Part shown: piece after piece, positions 33,391 through 43,339 of the stretch | How the letters are laid out: each line of letters starts with the position of its first letter | Numbering within the stretch: position 1 is the first letter of the stretch | Source of the DNA: Dromiciops gliroides | Taxonomy: Eukaryota > Chordata > Mammalia > Microbiotheria > Microbiotheriidae | DNA length: 64,000 nt | NCBI RefSeq assembly: GCF_019393635.1 | Contig: NC_057862.1 | Span: forward strand, 241,341,941 to 241,405,940 | Reading direction: 5' to 3' | Translations under genes and position numbers: made by a program | The notes under the pieces: model-generated | Seen by the model: the letters and a program-made list of their open reading frames with translations, nothing else | Databases searched by the model: none | Told to the model about the DNA's origin: nothing

Positions 33391-33944
33391 TCAGGGCATC
33401 TTACATGTACCTGTCCCTTCTCCTGTTGTACATATATCCTCTTCAGGGCCTGCATCATGGAGTTTAACCATCTCTGGCAAAATGGGAGTATTACATGGAG
33501 AATGATGGCATGGGACAATAATACCCTGACTTTTCAGAGCCTCAATTACAGGGGAGATCCCTTCTATGGCTTCTTTACATAATGGATACTGTGGAATGGA
33601 TGGAGGTGGTCCCCCTTTAACTTTAATAGTAACAGGCATGGCAAATTTAAGGAGCCCCACTTCAGTAGAGGATGAGGCCCATAGGGACTCCAGAATGTCA
33701 GAGGGGATTTGGATGTATCCCCTACTGCTCCTTGAGCATCTGCAATCAAAATTGGTAATAAATGAACAGTATCCTCTGGCAACCACAGAGAGACAGCCCC
33801 ATCTGGAGTACAAGATATGGTTGTACCAAGTTGACAAAGGAGATCACGACCTAATAAATTTACAGGGGCATCAGGCATAAGTAAAAATGAATGTTCTACT
33901 GTTAAAGGCCCCATAGATAGCATGCAAGGGGTTAATTTTGCCAC
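33391..33944 (-). pseudogene. ERV-A protease and start of RT (fossil)
   Basis: Overlapping minus-strand frames read MLSMGPLTVEHSFLLMPDAP and NLLGRDLLCQLG, the typical late protease region of gamma-type retroviruses, and then IPQYPLCKEAIEGISPVIEA and GIIVPCHHSPCNTPIL, the usual start of their reverse transcriptase. The family's protease is an aspartic enzyme that cleaves Gag-Pol. This is a broken fossil with no expected activity. Confidence 0.85.
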
Positions 33945-34174
33945 TCTTTGGGCTTTTCCTTAGACTCCTACCACATTTAAAGATCCAATAGCATTGCATC
34001 CAGGGTCTGGTTTACTTACTAAGACTGATTTAGAGGCTCCTGTTTCTAATAAACAATCATAATAAGTGTCCCCAACTTTGAGGGTCACATGGGGTTTGTT
34101 ACTCTGGGGAGGTGAATGGATTGGTATAAGAGGGTTAATATATTCAGGGACTGGAAAAATAAAACTTTTGGTGT

Positions 34175-34480
34175 CTATTGTCCATTTTTCCCCTTTGCAC
34201 CATCATTCCTGTGTCTCCCTCTGAGGGATTCTAGAGTTACCCTGATTCTGATTCTGGCCTTCTGTACCTCCATGATAGGGTCTATGATTATTCTGATTCT
34301 GTTTGTAATAAGGTCTGTAATTACCTTGTTTGTTTCCTTTCTGGTAAAAGTTTCCATAATTATTCTGATTTCCCCTGAAAAAAATCTTCAAGACTCTCAG
34401 TCATTGCCTGCTTAAGTTCTTGTTTTCTAATTCTACATTCTCTCAACAAGTGTCCTTGTTTTTCACAGTAATGACACACC
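34175..34480 (-). pseudogene. ERV-A nucleocapsid-like part (fossil)
   Basis: At 34435-34476 the minus strand codes CHYCEKQGHLLREC, one C-X2-C-X4-H-X4-C zinc knuckle. It is followed (34175-34391) by an Asn/Gln/Arg/Gly-rich tract with recurring NYRPYYKQNQNN-like units. ERV-B has a similar tract at about 50640-50930. Zinc knuckles in gag package viral RNA. Broken fossil. Confidence 0.82.
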
Positions 34481-34583
34481 TTAGGGTTTTTGTACTGACC
34501 TTTAAGTGCCTGACCTGAAAGTGCTGGTGAGAAAATGCTCTGTTTATCCCTATTTTTCTCATTTGCCTCAGATATATGTGGCC

Positions 34584-35054
34584 GGTTTCTGGGTCAAAGA
34601 GAAAGCAGCTGTGATTACTCACAAGCCAGACAGGCTGAGAAGAAGCCCAATCACCCCCTGGGCCACACTGTAGCATGAACAGTGTGTGCTGGAAGCAGCG
34701 CTATACTTTAAGAAGGAGTAAAAAGCCAAGAAATAGTAAGCCAAGATGAGTAGGCAGAGAAAGCAGAAGACCATCGAAAACTTCTTTGGGGGAAAGGTAG
34801 ACCACAATACATCCTCAGAAGAAGAAGATAATATAACAGGGTCAAATTTCCGACATCCAAAGCTTCCAAGAAAAATATGAACTGGTCTCAGGCCATGGAA
34901 GCTCTCAAAAGGGACTTTGAAGATAAAGTAGGAGAGATAGAATGAAGATGTAGAGAAAGAGAGGAATGAATGGAAAGAGAAAGGAGAGCAATGCAGGAGA
35001 GTCGTGAGAAAAAAGTCAACAGTTTGAAAAGCCAAATGGAAAAGGAGATTAAAG
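34584..35054 (+). mobile_element. L1 5' fragment (5' UTR and ORF1 start) inside ERV-A
   Basis: The plus strand carries an L1 ORF1 start at ATG 34746 (MSRQRKQKTIENFFGGK, SSEEEDN), then coiled-coil-like text. The piece stops inside ORF1 with no 3' UTR and no poly-A tail, yet is flanked by a 10-bp direct repeat ATATGTGGCC at 34574-34583 and 35055-35064. The flanking DNA is ERV-A gag-side sequence. This ORF1 differs from that of the L1 at 1106, so it comes from another L1 subfamily. Confidence 0.75.
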
Positions 35055-35064
35055 ATATGTGGCC

Positions 35065-35465
35065 ATTTCTTTAATCTTTTCTACAGTCATATCTTTCCAG
35101 CCTGGACACTGTGTTATAAAATATTTATGGATTTCTGTCAAGGATTGGTGGACAAATGTATTAAGCACAATGTAGGAATCCTTGGAATCTAATGGATCTA
35201 GCCTTGTAAATTGCCTAGCCGCTTTATTAGGCTCCTGAGTGATTTTTAAGAATTTCTGCCAGTTTTCAGATTTTTTAGAACAAGATTCCATTCCCTTCAG
35301 TAGTGTTTCCCTAGCATCTTTTAATTCTTGGAATTGTTGTGCATCATTATAATTCCAATTCAGATCCTGGAGAGGCCATTCTGTTGTAGCTTGTCCTGAG
35401 TCTACTAAAGAATTTCCTGCTGTGACAATATCTAAAATCTCACTCGGGGATAGTATAATTTCCAT
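35065..35465 (-). pseudogene. ERV-A capsid-like gag part (fossil)
   Basis: A minus-strand frame with WPLQDLNWNYNDAQQFQEL, ARETLLKGMESCSKKSENW and LTEIHKYFITQCPGW. Layout and motifs (a Tyr/Asn-rich stretch, then ARxxLLxGM, then an NW pair and a C-terminal helix) resemble the gamma-type capsid. It is bounded on the right-strand side by the L1 fragment's TSD. Broken fossil. Confidence 0.72.
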
Positions 35466-35519
35466 AAGACAAGTGACATCGGCCCAAGTGAGTTGATGTG
35501 TATTAAATATAAACCTTAA

Positions 35520-35957
35520 CTATGAAATTACTGACTTTGGATTTTGATCAAGTCTAGGGATAATTTTCTTCCATGCACTCAAATCCTTTGGGCTAAATGG
35601 AGTGTAATTTTTAAGCTGCACTCCTCTGTGGGTATGTTCTGTAACATCCTGCAGGGGGAGCAGTTTCTGCTGATCTGATTCTAAGGAGAGGTCCAAATCT
35701 GTTTCTGAACTCAGGTCATTTCCAGTAGAGGGAGCTGTCCTAGCATCTCTCTGAACACGTGGCCTACCATGGTTATACTCCTTTCTCTCTTTCCAGTTTT
35801 TTATGGGAAAATGACATGTTACAATAATGATAATAGAGAGAATAAAAATTACATTCATTTGAGCTATGATTATACTACAGTAGTAAGGTTCAAATTTATT
35901 TATAATGCTTTCAGTAATAGTAGACATATACTCAGTGAGGGGTATAGGCTCTCCCAT
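35520..35957 (-). pseudogene. ERV-A gag N-terminal part with membrane segment (fossil)
   Basis: A single 145-codon open frame starting MGEPIPLTEYMST. Residues about 29-50 are strongly hydrophobic (IIIAQMNVIFILSIIIIV), followed by a basic stretch (KNWKERKEYNHGRPR). Residues about 118-140 (YTPFSPKDLSAWKKIIPRL) look like the N-terminal end of a gamma-type capsid. So a short membrane-anchor-like region stands where a matrix domain would be expected. The frame could also begin further upstream in the element. Confidence 0.6.
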
Positions 35958-36284
35958 TCCAGTATTCCAAAGATTTCATACTGTATGGATAAGGATAAAA
36001 CCCTTAAAACTATAATGAAATACTGAGTAGGTTATTTCTTTGAGCCGGGACATTATGCAATCCCAAAATATTCCAACGAGAAGAGGCATGAGGTAAAAAA
36101 AATATTCAATCATGGTGCAGTTTAAAATGGACTGGCTTTTCTCTGACTAGCAAGATAAGCACTAGTACTTGAGATAAGGCTTTCAGAGGCTTTAAAAAGC
36201 AAGGGAGAATAGCCAAATAAGGGAGGTAGTGGGGTGGGTTAAAGAGATCCACCAGGTTAGTTACCTTCTACCTGGCTTGCCATC

Positions 36285-36517
36285 TGTAAGGGCCAAATTT
36301 AGTATGGGGAGAGTTAATTGAGTGGCTCTCCATAATATTGGGGTAAGAAAGGAGATTAACAGCCACTTTTCAATAAACAAAACAGGGTTTATTAATGGGA
36401 ACAAATTTAAAACACAAGTGAGGTTAATAAAGCTAGGGACAATGAAAAAGGGAATAGGGGAAGGAAAAATACAAACCCGCAAACTCACCACCACTCAGAA
36501 TCAGCAGTTCCAAATAA
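36285..36517 (-). mobile_element. ERV-A 5' LTR, partial
   Basis: From TGTAAGGGCC it matches the 3' LTR (31436 onward, skipping the SINE) up to about 36517, after which the two part. On its left a leader GGCAAGCCAGGTAGAAGG (minus strand) occupies the primer-site position; I cannot assign the tRNA. Confidence 0.82.
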
Positions 36518-36526
36518 GGAGCTGAA

Positions 36527-37898
36527 GCTATCACAATTTTTTTCTGAAAGAACCATGAGTTTAACGAGTCTGTTTATAGGATTATGTTTAAAAAAAAACC
36601 ACACACACAAAAAACAAACAAAACCCCAAAGGGTTATTGAACCCTATTGCTTGGTTTGCAAGACAATCAATGAACATATTGAGTCTTGCTGATTAAGATT
36701 TTATTTCTTTTTGATAAATCAATTATCACTTCAAATATCTGTTATTGTCATACTAGATAGAGAATTCATGTACAAGATGATGTGTTTTACTTGCTAAAAG
36801 AAGATTATGTAATAATGTCTAATATTAGTCATTTACACTCATTTATCATTTGTATGTCATTATGACTGTGTATTGTGGGTATGATTTGGAATTATTATAT
36901 ATATTACATGTATATCCTCAGATATGCAGCATAACACATTTTTACCATCATATTGTCTTTGGTGCAATTAATATGAGATTTATGAATTATGGAAACTTAT
37001 TATTTCAGGGACTAATTGCTTTTACAGTGAGCTTGATGGAGAAAGTTCAACTCCACAATGCAGGCCCTGGAGAGAATATATGTACAACAGAAGGAGAGAC
37101 AGGTACACATTGTGATGTTTAAAATCTAAATTATGGTGGCCTTAAATTAGAAGCTTCAGCACCAGTCTTTGGGCATTAAACATTTATTAAAGCATACAGG
37201 TATTTACAAGGATTTCAGAAAGTTAAGAAAAAGCCTATCTAGCATAGAGTTCAAGCCTGGTTGGGTTCTTCCTCAAGTCCTCCTCCATGAGCCTGGTTTA
37301 ATCAGGAACTCCACAGCAAGCTGATTGTGAAAGCTTTTTATAGGTCTGGAACAGAGGCAGTCCTTACACACTGCTTCAAGCTGATTGGTTGGCATCATCC
37401 AAATCCATTGGTTTTGAAGGTGTTCTCAAGTTGAGTTCACAGTCTAGCTTCTGAGAACAATACCTTCTTAAGGGATAGCCAGGTGTGATTACAATCCAAT
37501 TAACTTGAAGTAGGCTAATCAGCAGTCAATCACTCTCACTTGATTCTAGATTAATCTCCAGGTGGGTCTTTGAATATCTGCGAAATCCCATTATTTCATC
37601 ACAACATAAGATGCCCTGATGGAGGCTGAGAAAACTGCCAAATACATTCAGGTAGTCCATAGTTTGCTTATTATGGTACCCTCCTTGGAAGATGTCTTAG
37701 GACCCCAAGAAGTCCAAATTAGGCTATGAACTTCCCCAAGGAGGAGATTATGATAATGAGGAGAAAGCTGCTGCTCTTTAAAATTGTCCCCATCTAGATT
37801 TCCTTACTCATGTTCTTCCTCTTGTGTAATTTAATATTCTAAATGTGGGTTCTAATCTGTCCTCCCTCAGTTTTGGGGGGGAAATGGACTAAAATCAC
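36527..37898 (+). mobile_element. fragment of a related ERV, opposite orientation
   Basis: GGGTTATTGAACCCTATTGC (36651) and frame 36850-37122 (THFYHHIVFG, NMRFMNYGNL, ENICTTEGETGTH) match ERV-B 49146-50210 in reverse complement, so this piece lies on the plus strand. A solo LTR (37111-37603) interrupts it and the piece resumes with AAGATGCCCTGATGG. The outer limits are approximate. It is broken and shows no complete part. Confidence 0.65.
37111..37603 (-). mobile_element. solo LTR of TGTGAT type
   Basis: TGTGATGTTTAAAATC to TTATTTCATCACA. Read on the minus strand it has a TATAAAAAG box (near 37340) and an AATAAA (near 37183). Exact 4-bp TSD ACAT at 37107-37110 and 37604-37607, as for class I ERVs. 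It lies inside an ERV fragment. Confidence 0.92.
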
Positions 37899-38586
37899 TG
37901 ATAAATGAGTTTAGGTTGTTGTTGTTGTTGTTTGTTTTGTTTTGTTTTGTTTGTTTTGTTTGTTTTTTTGTTTGTTTTTTGTGAGGCAATTGGGGTTAAG
38001 TGACTTGCCCAGGGTCACACAGCTAGCAAGTGTCAAATGTCTGAGGCCGGATTTGAACTCAGGTACTCCTGACTCCAGGGCCAGTACTCTATCCACTGTG
38101 CCACCTAGCTGCCCCTGAGTTTAGGTTTTTTAAGGGTTTATTGAAAGCTAGTAAAAGAAAGAGAAAGATTGAGAACAGATTTCCTATAACCTGGCAATCC
38201 TAACCTTCCTAAGTTCCCATTTCTGAAGTCCTCTGCCACCATGCTGATCTCTCCAACCAAAAAGCACAGAACTCTCTCCAGCATCCACTTCCTGCTTCCT
38301 GCTCTCCTCCCAGGAACGGGAGGTTCTTCAAGCTGATTGACTAGTGTCATTCAAATTCATTGGTTCACTGGACCTGAAGGTGGTCTCCATGTAAAGTTCA
38401 AAGTTTTTAGTTTCTGAGAACAATCACTTTCTTAAGTACCCTTAAGTACCAGCCAGATGTGTTTACAATCTAGTAAACTGGAATTAAGCCAGTAATCCAG
38501 TCAGCAGTCAGTCACTTTATCCAATTCAATCAGTTTAAACCAGTCTCCAGGTGGGCCCCTGAGTATCTGCTAAATCTCATCTATCA
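37899..38586 (-). mobile_element. variant LTR related to the TGTGAT type
   Basis: The right half (CATTCAAATTCATTGGTTC, CAGCAGTCAGTCACTTTATC, GTCTCCAGGTGGGCCCC and end ATCTATCA) matches the TGTGAT-type LTRs with more differences. A SINE (37918-38115) with a clear TSD splits it near its left end. Confidence 0.6.
37918..38115 (-). mobile_element. short tRNA-derived SINE with long GTT/TTTG tail
   Basis: A (GTT)n and (GTTTT)n run of about 60 bases, GTGAGGCAATTGGGGTTAAG, body, ending CACCTAGCTGCCCC. Exact 12-bp TSD TGAGTTTAGGTT at 37906-37917 and 38116-38127. Confidence 0.95.
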
Positions 38587-38599
38587 TATTCCATTACCT

Positions 38600-39000
38600 T
38601 GACACACTCTACACCCCAGAAAGCCTGATCATCCTTCAAAATCAAGCCATAGTCTCACCTATTTTGTAAAGTATCCTCCCCCTTTTTTCATGAGTGTGTT
38701 TAGCATTTTTTTTTACTGTCTTGAGTGTTTTCTACTTACCATGAATTTCTTTCTATTATTACTTACTTTCTATGTGTATGTATTACCTCTCCAAATAAAT
38801 AACAAGCTCTTTGAGGGAAGAGTTTATATTTTCTATGAATTCTGTGCTGCACACAGTTGATACACGATAAATATTTGTAGATGTTTTGTATATATTTATT
38901 TATTTGCATGTCTCCCATCATAGAATGTAAGTCCCTTGAGGGTAAGGACTTTAATTTTTGTCTGTATATCCCCAGTGCTTAACAAATACCTGATTGACTG
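38600..39000 (+). mobile_element. L2-type LINE 3' ends
   Basis: AATAAATAACAAGCTCTTTGAGGG with ACACGATAAATATTTG (to about 38880), and GAATGTAAGTCCCTTGAGGG with TATATCCCCAGTGCTTAAC (38929-39000), each follow the L2 3' end pattern. These may be two overlapping copies. Confidence 0.6.
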
Positions 39001-39300
39001 ATAAATATGAATCCTTTCCCTCTTTAGTTAATAACTTTTGGGTTTATGCATAGTAGTGCTATGTTGGGTCAATGGACATGTATATTTTAGGAATTTGAGT
39101 GGGGGAATAGTTCCAAATTACCTACCAGAATGGTTAGATCAATTCACAACTCCACTAATATAACTCCCCTCCCCATTCTCCCAAACCTCAATAACAATTG
39201 TCATTTTCTTTTTTTGGTATCTTGCCAATCTTATGGGTATGAGGTGGAACTTCAGAGTTGTCCCAATTTGCCTATTTCATTGTTAATGATTTGTAGAATT

Positions 39301-39450
39301 ATGTCTCTTTTTTTACTGAGGCAATTGGGGTTAAGTGACTTGCCCAGGGTCACACAGCTAGTGAGTGTCAAGTGTCTGAGGCCAGATTTGAACTCTGGTA
39401 CTCCCAACTCCAGGGTCGGTGCTTTATTGACTGTGCCACCTAGCTTCCCC
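39301..39450 (-). mobile_element. short tRNA-derived SINE (Mar1/WSINE1 type)
   Basis: T run, TGAGGCAATTGGGGTTAAGT, body, ending CACCTAGCTTCCCC. Exact 14-bp TSD TGATTTGTAGAATT at 39287-39300 and 39451-39464. Confidence 0.95.
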
Positions 39451-40700
39451 TGATTTGTAGAATTTAAAAAATATATTTGATAGCTTGTGGTTCATTTGAG
39501 AACTTTATTCATATACTTTGAACAATACTGAGTAGTGGTTTTTGCTTTGTATCAATTTCTCCTATACCTTGGTTATCACACCTTTATGAAAGAAATGTGC
39601 TACAAATGGGTTTTTACCAGTAACAATTTACTTTCTAATTCTAACTACATTGATTATCTTTTTGCAAAACCTTTTCAATTATATTAAAATCAAATTTGTG
39701 CATTTTATCTTTTAGGAACTTCTTTATTATTTTTCAGGGCAAGAACTCTTCCTCTGTCCAGAGTTCTGAAAGCTGTCTCCTTCCTTTCTCCTCTAATTTG
39801 TTTATATCAATTTTTATATCTAGGTCATGCATCCTTTTGTAACTTATTGTGGAATATGGTGTGAAATGTTGGTCTAAACTAATTTTCTGTTGTACTGTTT
39901 TCCAGTTTTTCACAGCAATTTTTGTTGAATTGGGGATCTTTCCCTAGTAGCTGGTGTTCTTGAATTTAACTAATATTATACAATTGTGTCCAGCTACTTC
40001 TTGGCCTTGTATGCCAAGTCTATTTCACTGGTCAACTTATCTATTTTTTAAAATTAGTACCAATTAGTTTTGATGATTACTGACGTTGGGCCCAAATCCT
40101 GGGTTGATTTTTAAAATTTTTTCTTGATATTTTTGAACTTTTGTTCTTGCAGGTGAATGTTATTATTTTTCCTAGTTCTATAAGGCAACTCTTTGGTAGT
40201 TTGACTGATATGGTACCAAATTTGTAAATTATCTTAGGTCTTATTATCCCTTTTATTATATGAGAGATTAATATTTTTCCAATAATTTATCCTTCCTTAT
40301 TTTGGGGGAAAGTGTTTTGTTGCTGCAGACCTATAAATTCCTGTGTCTTTGTAGCATTTCCAGATATTTGCACATTGTATAGGAATTTTGAATACATTTT
40401 TTCTAATTTTTCCTGCTGTTTTATTGAAAAAATACAGATAAGCTGTATGATTTGGGGTGGGGAGGCTTTATTTTACATACTGCGACTTTCATGAAGTGGT
40501 TACTTTAATTTTGTTTGAATTTCTTGGATTCACTACATAAACTATAATATCAAATGCTAAAAGCAACAATGTCATTTTTTCTTTGCCTACACTTACTCCT
40601 TCAATATCCTTTCCTTTGTCCTAGCTAGAATGATATCCATCAATAGTTGTAATAATATACCTTCTTGCTTTACCACTGCAATTATTGAAAAGGGCTCTAG

Positions 40701-40874
40701 GGGCAGCTAGGTGGCACAGTGGATAAAGCACCAGCCCTGGATTCAGGAGTACCTGAGTTCAAATCCGGCCTCAGATGCTTGACACTTACTAGCTGTGTGA
40801 CTCTGGGCAAGTCACTTAACCCCCCATTGCCCTGCAAAAAAAAAAAAAAAAGAAAGAAAGAAAAGAAAAAAAAA
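40701..40874 (+). mobile_element. short tRNA-derived SINE (Mar1/WSINE1 type)
   Basis: GGGCAGCTAGGTGGCACAGT through CATTGCCCTGC and an A/AAAG tail. Exact 14-bp TSD GAAAAGGGCTCTAG at 40687-40700 and 40875-40888. Confidence 0.96.
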
Positions 40875-41189
40875 GAAAAGGGCTCTAGCATTTCTGTTAC
40901 ACATGATGTTAGCTCTTTGTTTTAGATAGCTATTGTCTATTGTGTTTCCTTTTAATGTTTTTTAATATAAAGAGGTGTTGTATTATGTCAAAAGCTTGTT
41001 TTGAATTTGATATGTTCATGGGTTTTTTTATGTAAATTAAAATTTTTTTGTTATATTGCCTAAATTCCACCTAGTATTTCTACCTGCCCTTCCATCCAGA
41101 GAAAGATCCCATATAACAAAGATTATTTTTAAAGAAAAAGAGAAAAGCAAAGCAGATCATATACCTTTCATAGTTATGGTTAGGTAATG

Positions 41190-41400
41190 TGTCATTGTTA
41201 GGAATAGAGGCAATAACAAAAGATAAAATAGCTAAGTTTGATCACATAAAATGAAAAAGCTTTTACACAAACAAAATTAATACATCTAGGTCAAAGAGTG
41301 AAGTGGTTGAATGGGGAAAAATATTTGTATCAAATTTCTCAGATAAGGGTTTGGTATCCAAGACATAAACAACTAACACACATTGTGTATGTGTCATAAG
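41190..41400 (+). mobile_element. old L1 ORF2 fragment
   Basis: The plus strand reads DKIAKFDHIK and SNFSDKGLVSKT-like pieces, the ORF2 C-terminal region. It lies opposite to the L1 remains on both sides. Confidence 0.45.
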
Positions 41401-41700
41401 TCTTTAGTATATTTTAAAACTTTGATAACTTCAGAAGTATAAATGCTACAAAATTATTTTTAAAAATCAGAGGTTAATTATTTTAAATTTTTAAATATTG
41501 ATGAATAAAATTTTTTAAATCTAAAAATATATAGCCCTCTTTACTCATTGGAACTTCCACCTCTGCAAATGAATGGGGGGAGGTGTCTTCTCATATCTCT
41601 TCTTTTCTTTAGGGCCATGCTTGTATTTTGTTGTGTTTTCTTCTTAATTCTGCAATATTTAATTTCAGTTCTTTTGTGGTTATTATTCTTTATTTACATT

Positions 41701-42198
41701 TGTGATGTTTAAAATCTAAATTGTGTGGTCGCCTTAAATTAGAAGCTTTAGCACTAGTCTTTGGACATTATGCATTTATTAAAGCATACCAGGTATTCAC
41801 ATGGAGTTCAGAAAGTTATGAAAAGGTCTATCTAGCCTGTTTTGGTTCTTCCTAAAGTCCTTGCCATGAGCCTACTTCAATCATGAACCCTGTAGCAAAC
41901 TGAGCGTGGAAGCTTTTTATAGGTCCAGAACATGGGCGGTCCTTACACACAGCTTCATGCTGGATTGGTTAGCATCATCCAAATCCATTGGTCACTGGAC
42001 TTGAAGGTAGTCTGGAGGTAAGTTCAAAGTCTAGCTTCTGAGAACTATACCTTCTTAAGGACTAGCCAGGTGTGATTACAATCTAGTTAACTTGAAGTAG
42101 GCTAATCAGCAGTCAATCACTCTCACTTAATTAAATCAGTTTAGATTAATCTCCAGGTGAGCCTTTGAGTATCTCCTAAATCCCATTATTTTATCACA
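41701..42198 (-). mobile_element. solo LTR of TGTGAT type
   Basis: TGTGATGTTTAAAATC to TTATTTTATCACA, 498 bases. Exact 4-bp TSD CATT at 41697-41700 and 42199-42202. Confidence 0.94.
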
Positions 42199-42782
42199 CA
42201 TTATTATAGTAATTGTAAATATATTTTTTACTCTTCTTATGTTAACATCAATTTATGTAAGTATTCCCATGCTTCTCTGTGTCCATCATATTCATAATTT
42301 CTTCCAGAATAGTAATATTGCTATGTAATATGTTACCACAATTTGTTTAGCCATTTCCCAATTGACAGGCATCTACTTTGTTTCTAGTTCTTAGCTACAA
42401 CAAAATGCATTGCTTTAACTTATTTGGTGTATATTTCTTATTACTATGACCTTCTTTGGGGTATATGCCTAGTAGAGGAATTTTGGGGTCAAACTGGATT
42501 ATTTACATAATGCCAAATTGCTTTACATAGTAGTCATAATTAATTAATCAACAATAAGGTAATGTGCTTATCTTCTTGCAATACCTCCAACACTGACAAT
42601 TTCCATATTTTATCATCTTTGCCAAGTTCTTTGGTATGAAGGGTCAAAACCTAAGGGGTTTTGATTTGTATTTCTTTTATTGTGTGTGATATGAGGCATT
42701 CTTTCACATGGTTATTAATATTTTGCCATCTTTCTTTTGTTCATTTCCTTTTACCAGTTATCTACTAGGGATGGATTTTATT

Positions 42783-42883
42783 ATTATATATGTATGCATA
42801 TATAGTTATATGTATATATGTGTGTAAGTGTGCACATGTATGTATTTGTTAAATATATATGCACATGTATGTGTACATATGCA
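42783..42883. repeat. TATG/TATA-rich simple repeat
   Basis: Alternating TATATG, GTATAT and ACATGTATG units, imperfect. Confidence 0.85.
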
Positions 42884-43339
42884 TGTGACTTGGCAGATGC
42901 CCAGGAGCCCCACCTGAAGATTGATTTGTAATTGATTGAATTGGGTGAGACTGAGAACCTAGTTAAAGTTGATTAAATTGAGACCACATATGGCCAATCC
43001 TGAGTAGAGTGTGTTCTCAGAGGCTGTGGACTGGGACATCAACAGGAGACAACTCTCAACCAATCAACTTGATCAATGTGTAAGGACCACCTCTGCTCCA
43101 GACCTATAAAAAGCTTCCACACTCAGTTTGAGGGGCAGTTCATGATTGAAACAGACTCATGGCTGAGGACTTGAGGAAGAACCTGACCAGGCTGGAACTC
43201 TAGGCTAGATAGACCTTTTCTTAACTTTCTGAACTCCATGTGAATACCTGGTATGCTTTAATAAATGCTTAATGCCCAAAGACTGGTGCTAAAGCTTCTA
43301 ATTTAAGATGACCACACATTAGATTTTTTAGACATCACA
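42884..43339 (+). mobile_element. solo LTR of TGTGAT type, plus orientation
   Basis: It runs TGTGACTTGG to TTAGACATCACA, with TATAAAAAG (about 43104) and AATAAATGCTTAATG (about 43259), so the transcription sense is plus. The TSD cannot be told because the left flank is a simple repeat. It lies 0.7 kb from, and inverted to, the LTR at 41701. Confidence 0.9.

Larger units (their letters stand above)
31436..36517 (-). mobile_element. ERV-A: broken class I (gamma-type) provirus
   Basis: Read on the minus strand, a partial LTR (36285-36517) is followed by gag-like (35065-35957), nucleocapsid-like (34175-34480) and protease/early RT-like (33391-33944) parts, a 3' tail, a purine tract (complement of CCCCCCCCCTGAA at 32248-32260) and a full LTR (31436-32247). 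I recognise no integrase or env. The zinc knuckle, LLGRDLL protease motif and RT start point to class I. It is broken, with many breaks. It sits against a minus L1 and itself carries two SINEs and an L1 fragment, so it is older than those. Confidence 0.85.
39010..41040 (-). mobile_element. old L1 LINE, ORF2 part
   Basis: The minus strand gives decayed ORF2 from the Cys-rich C-terminal side (39010-39300) upstream towards the RT active-site region (about 40950-41030). It lacks open frames and is split by SINEs at 39301 and 40701. Decay is heavier than in the L1 at 29565. Confidence 0.65.

Noticed and set aside
33161-33505. 114-codon plus-strand frame as a gene
   Set aside because: It is antisense to the tail and early RT part of ERV-A, whose minus-strand motifs are clear.
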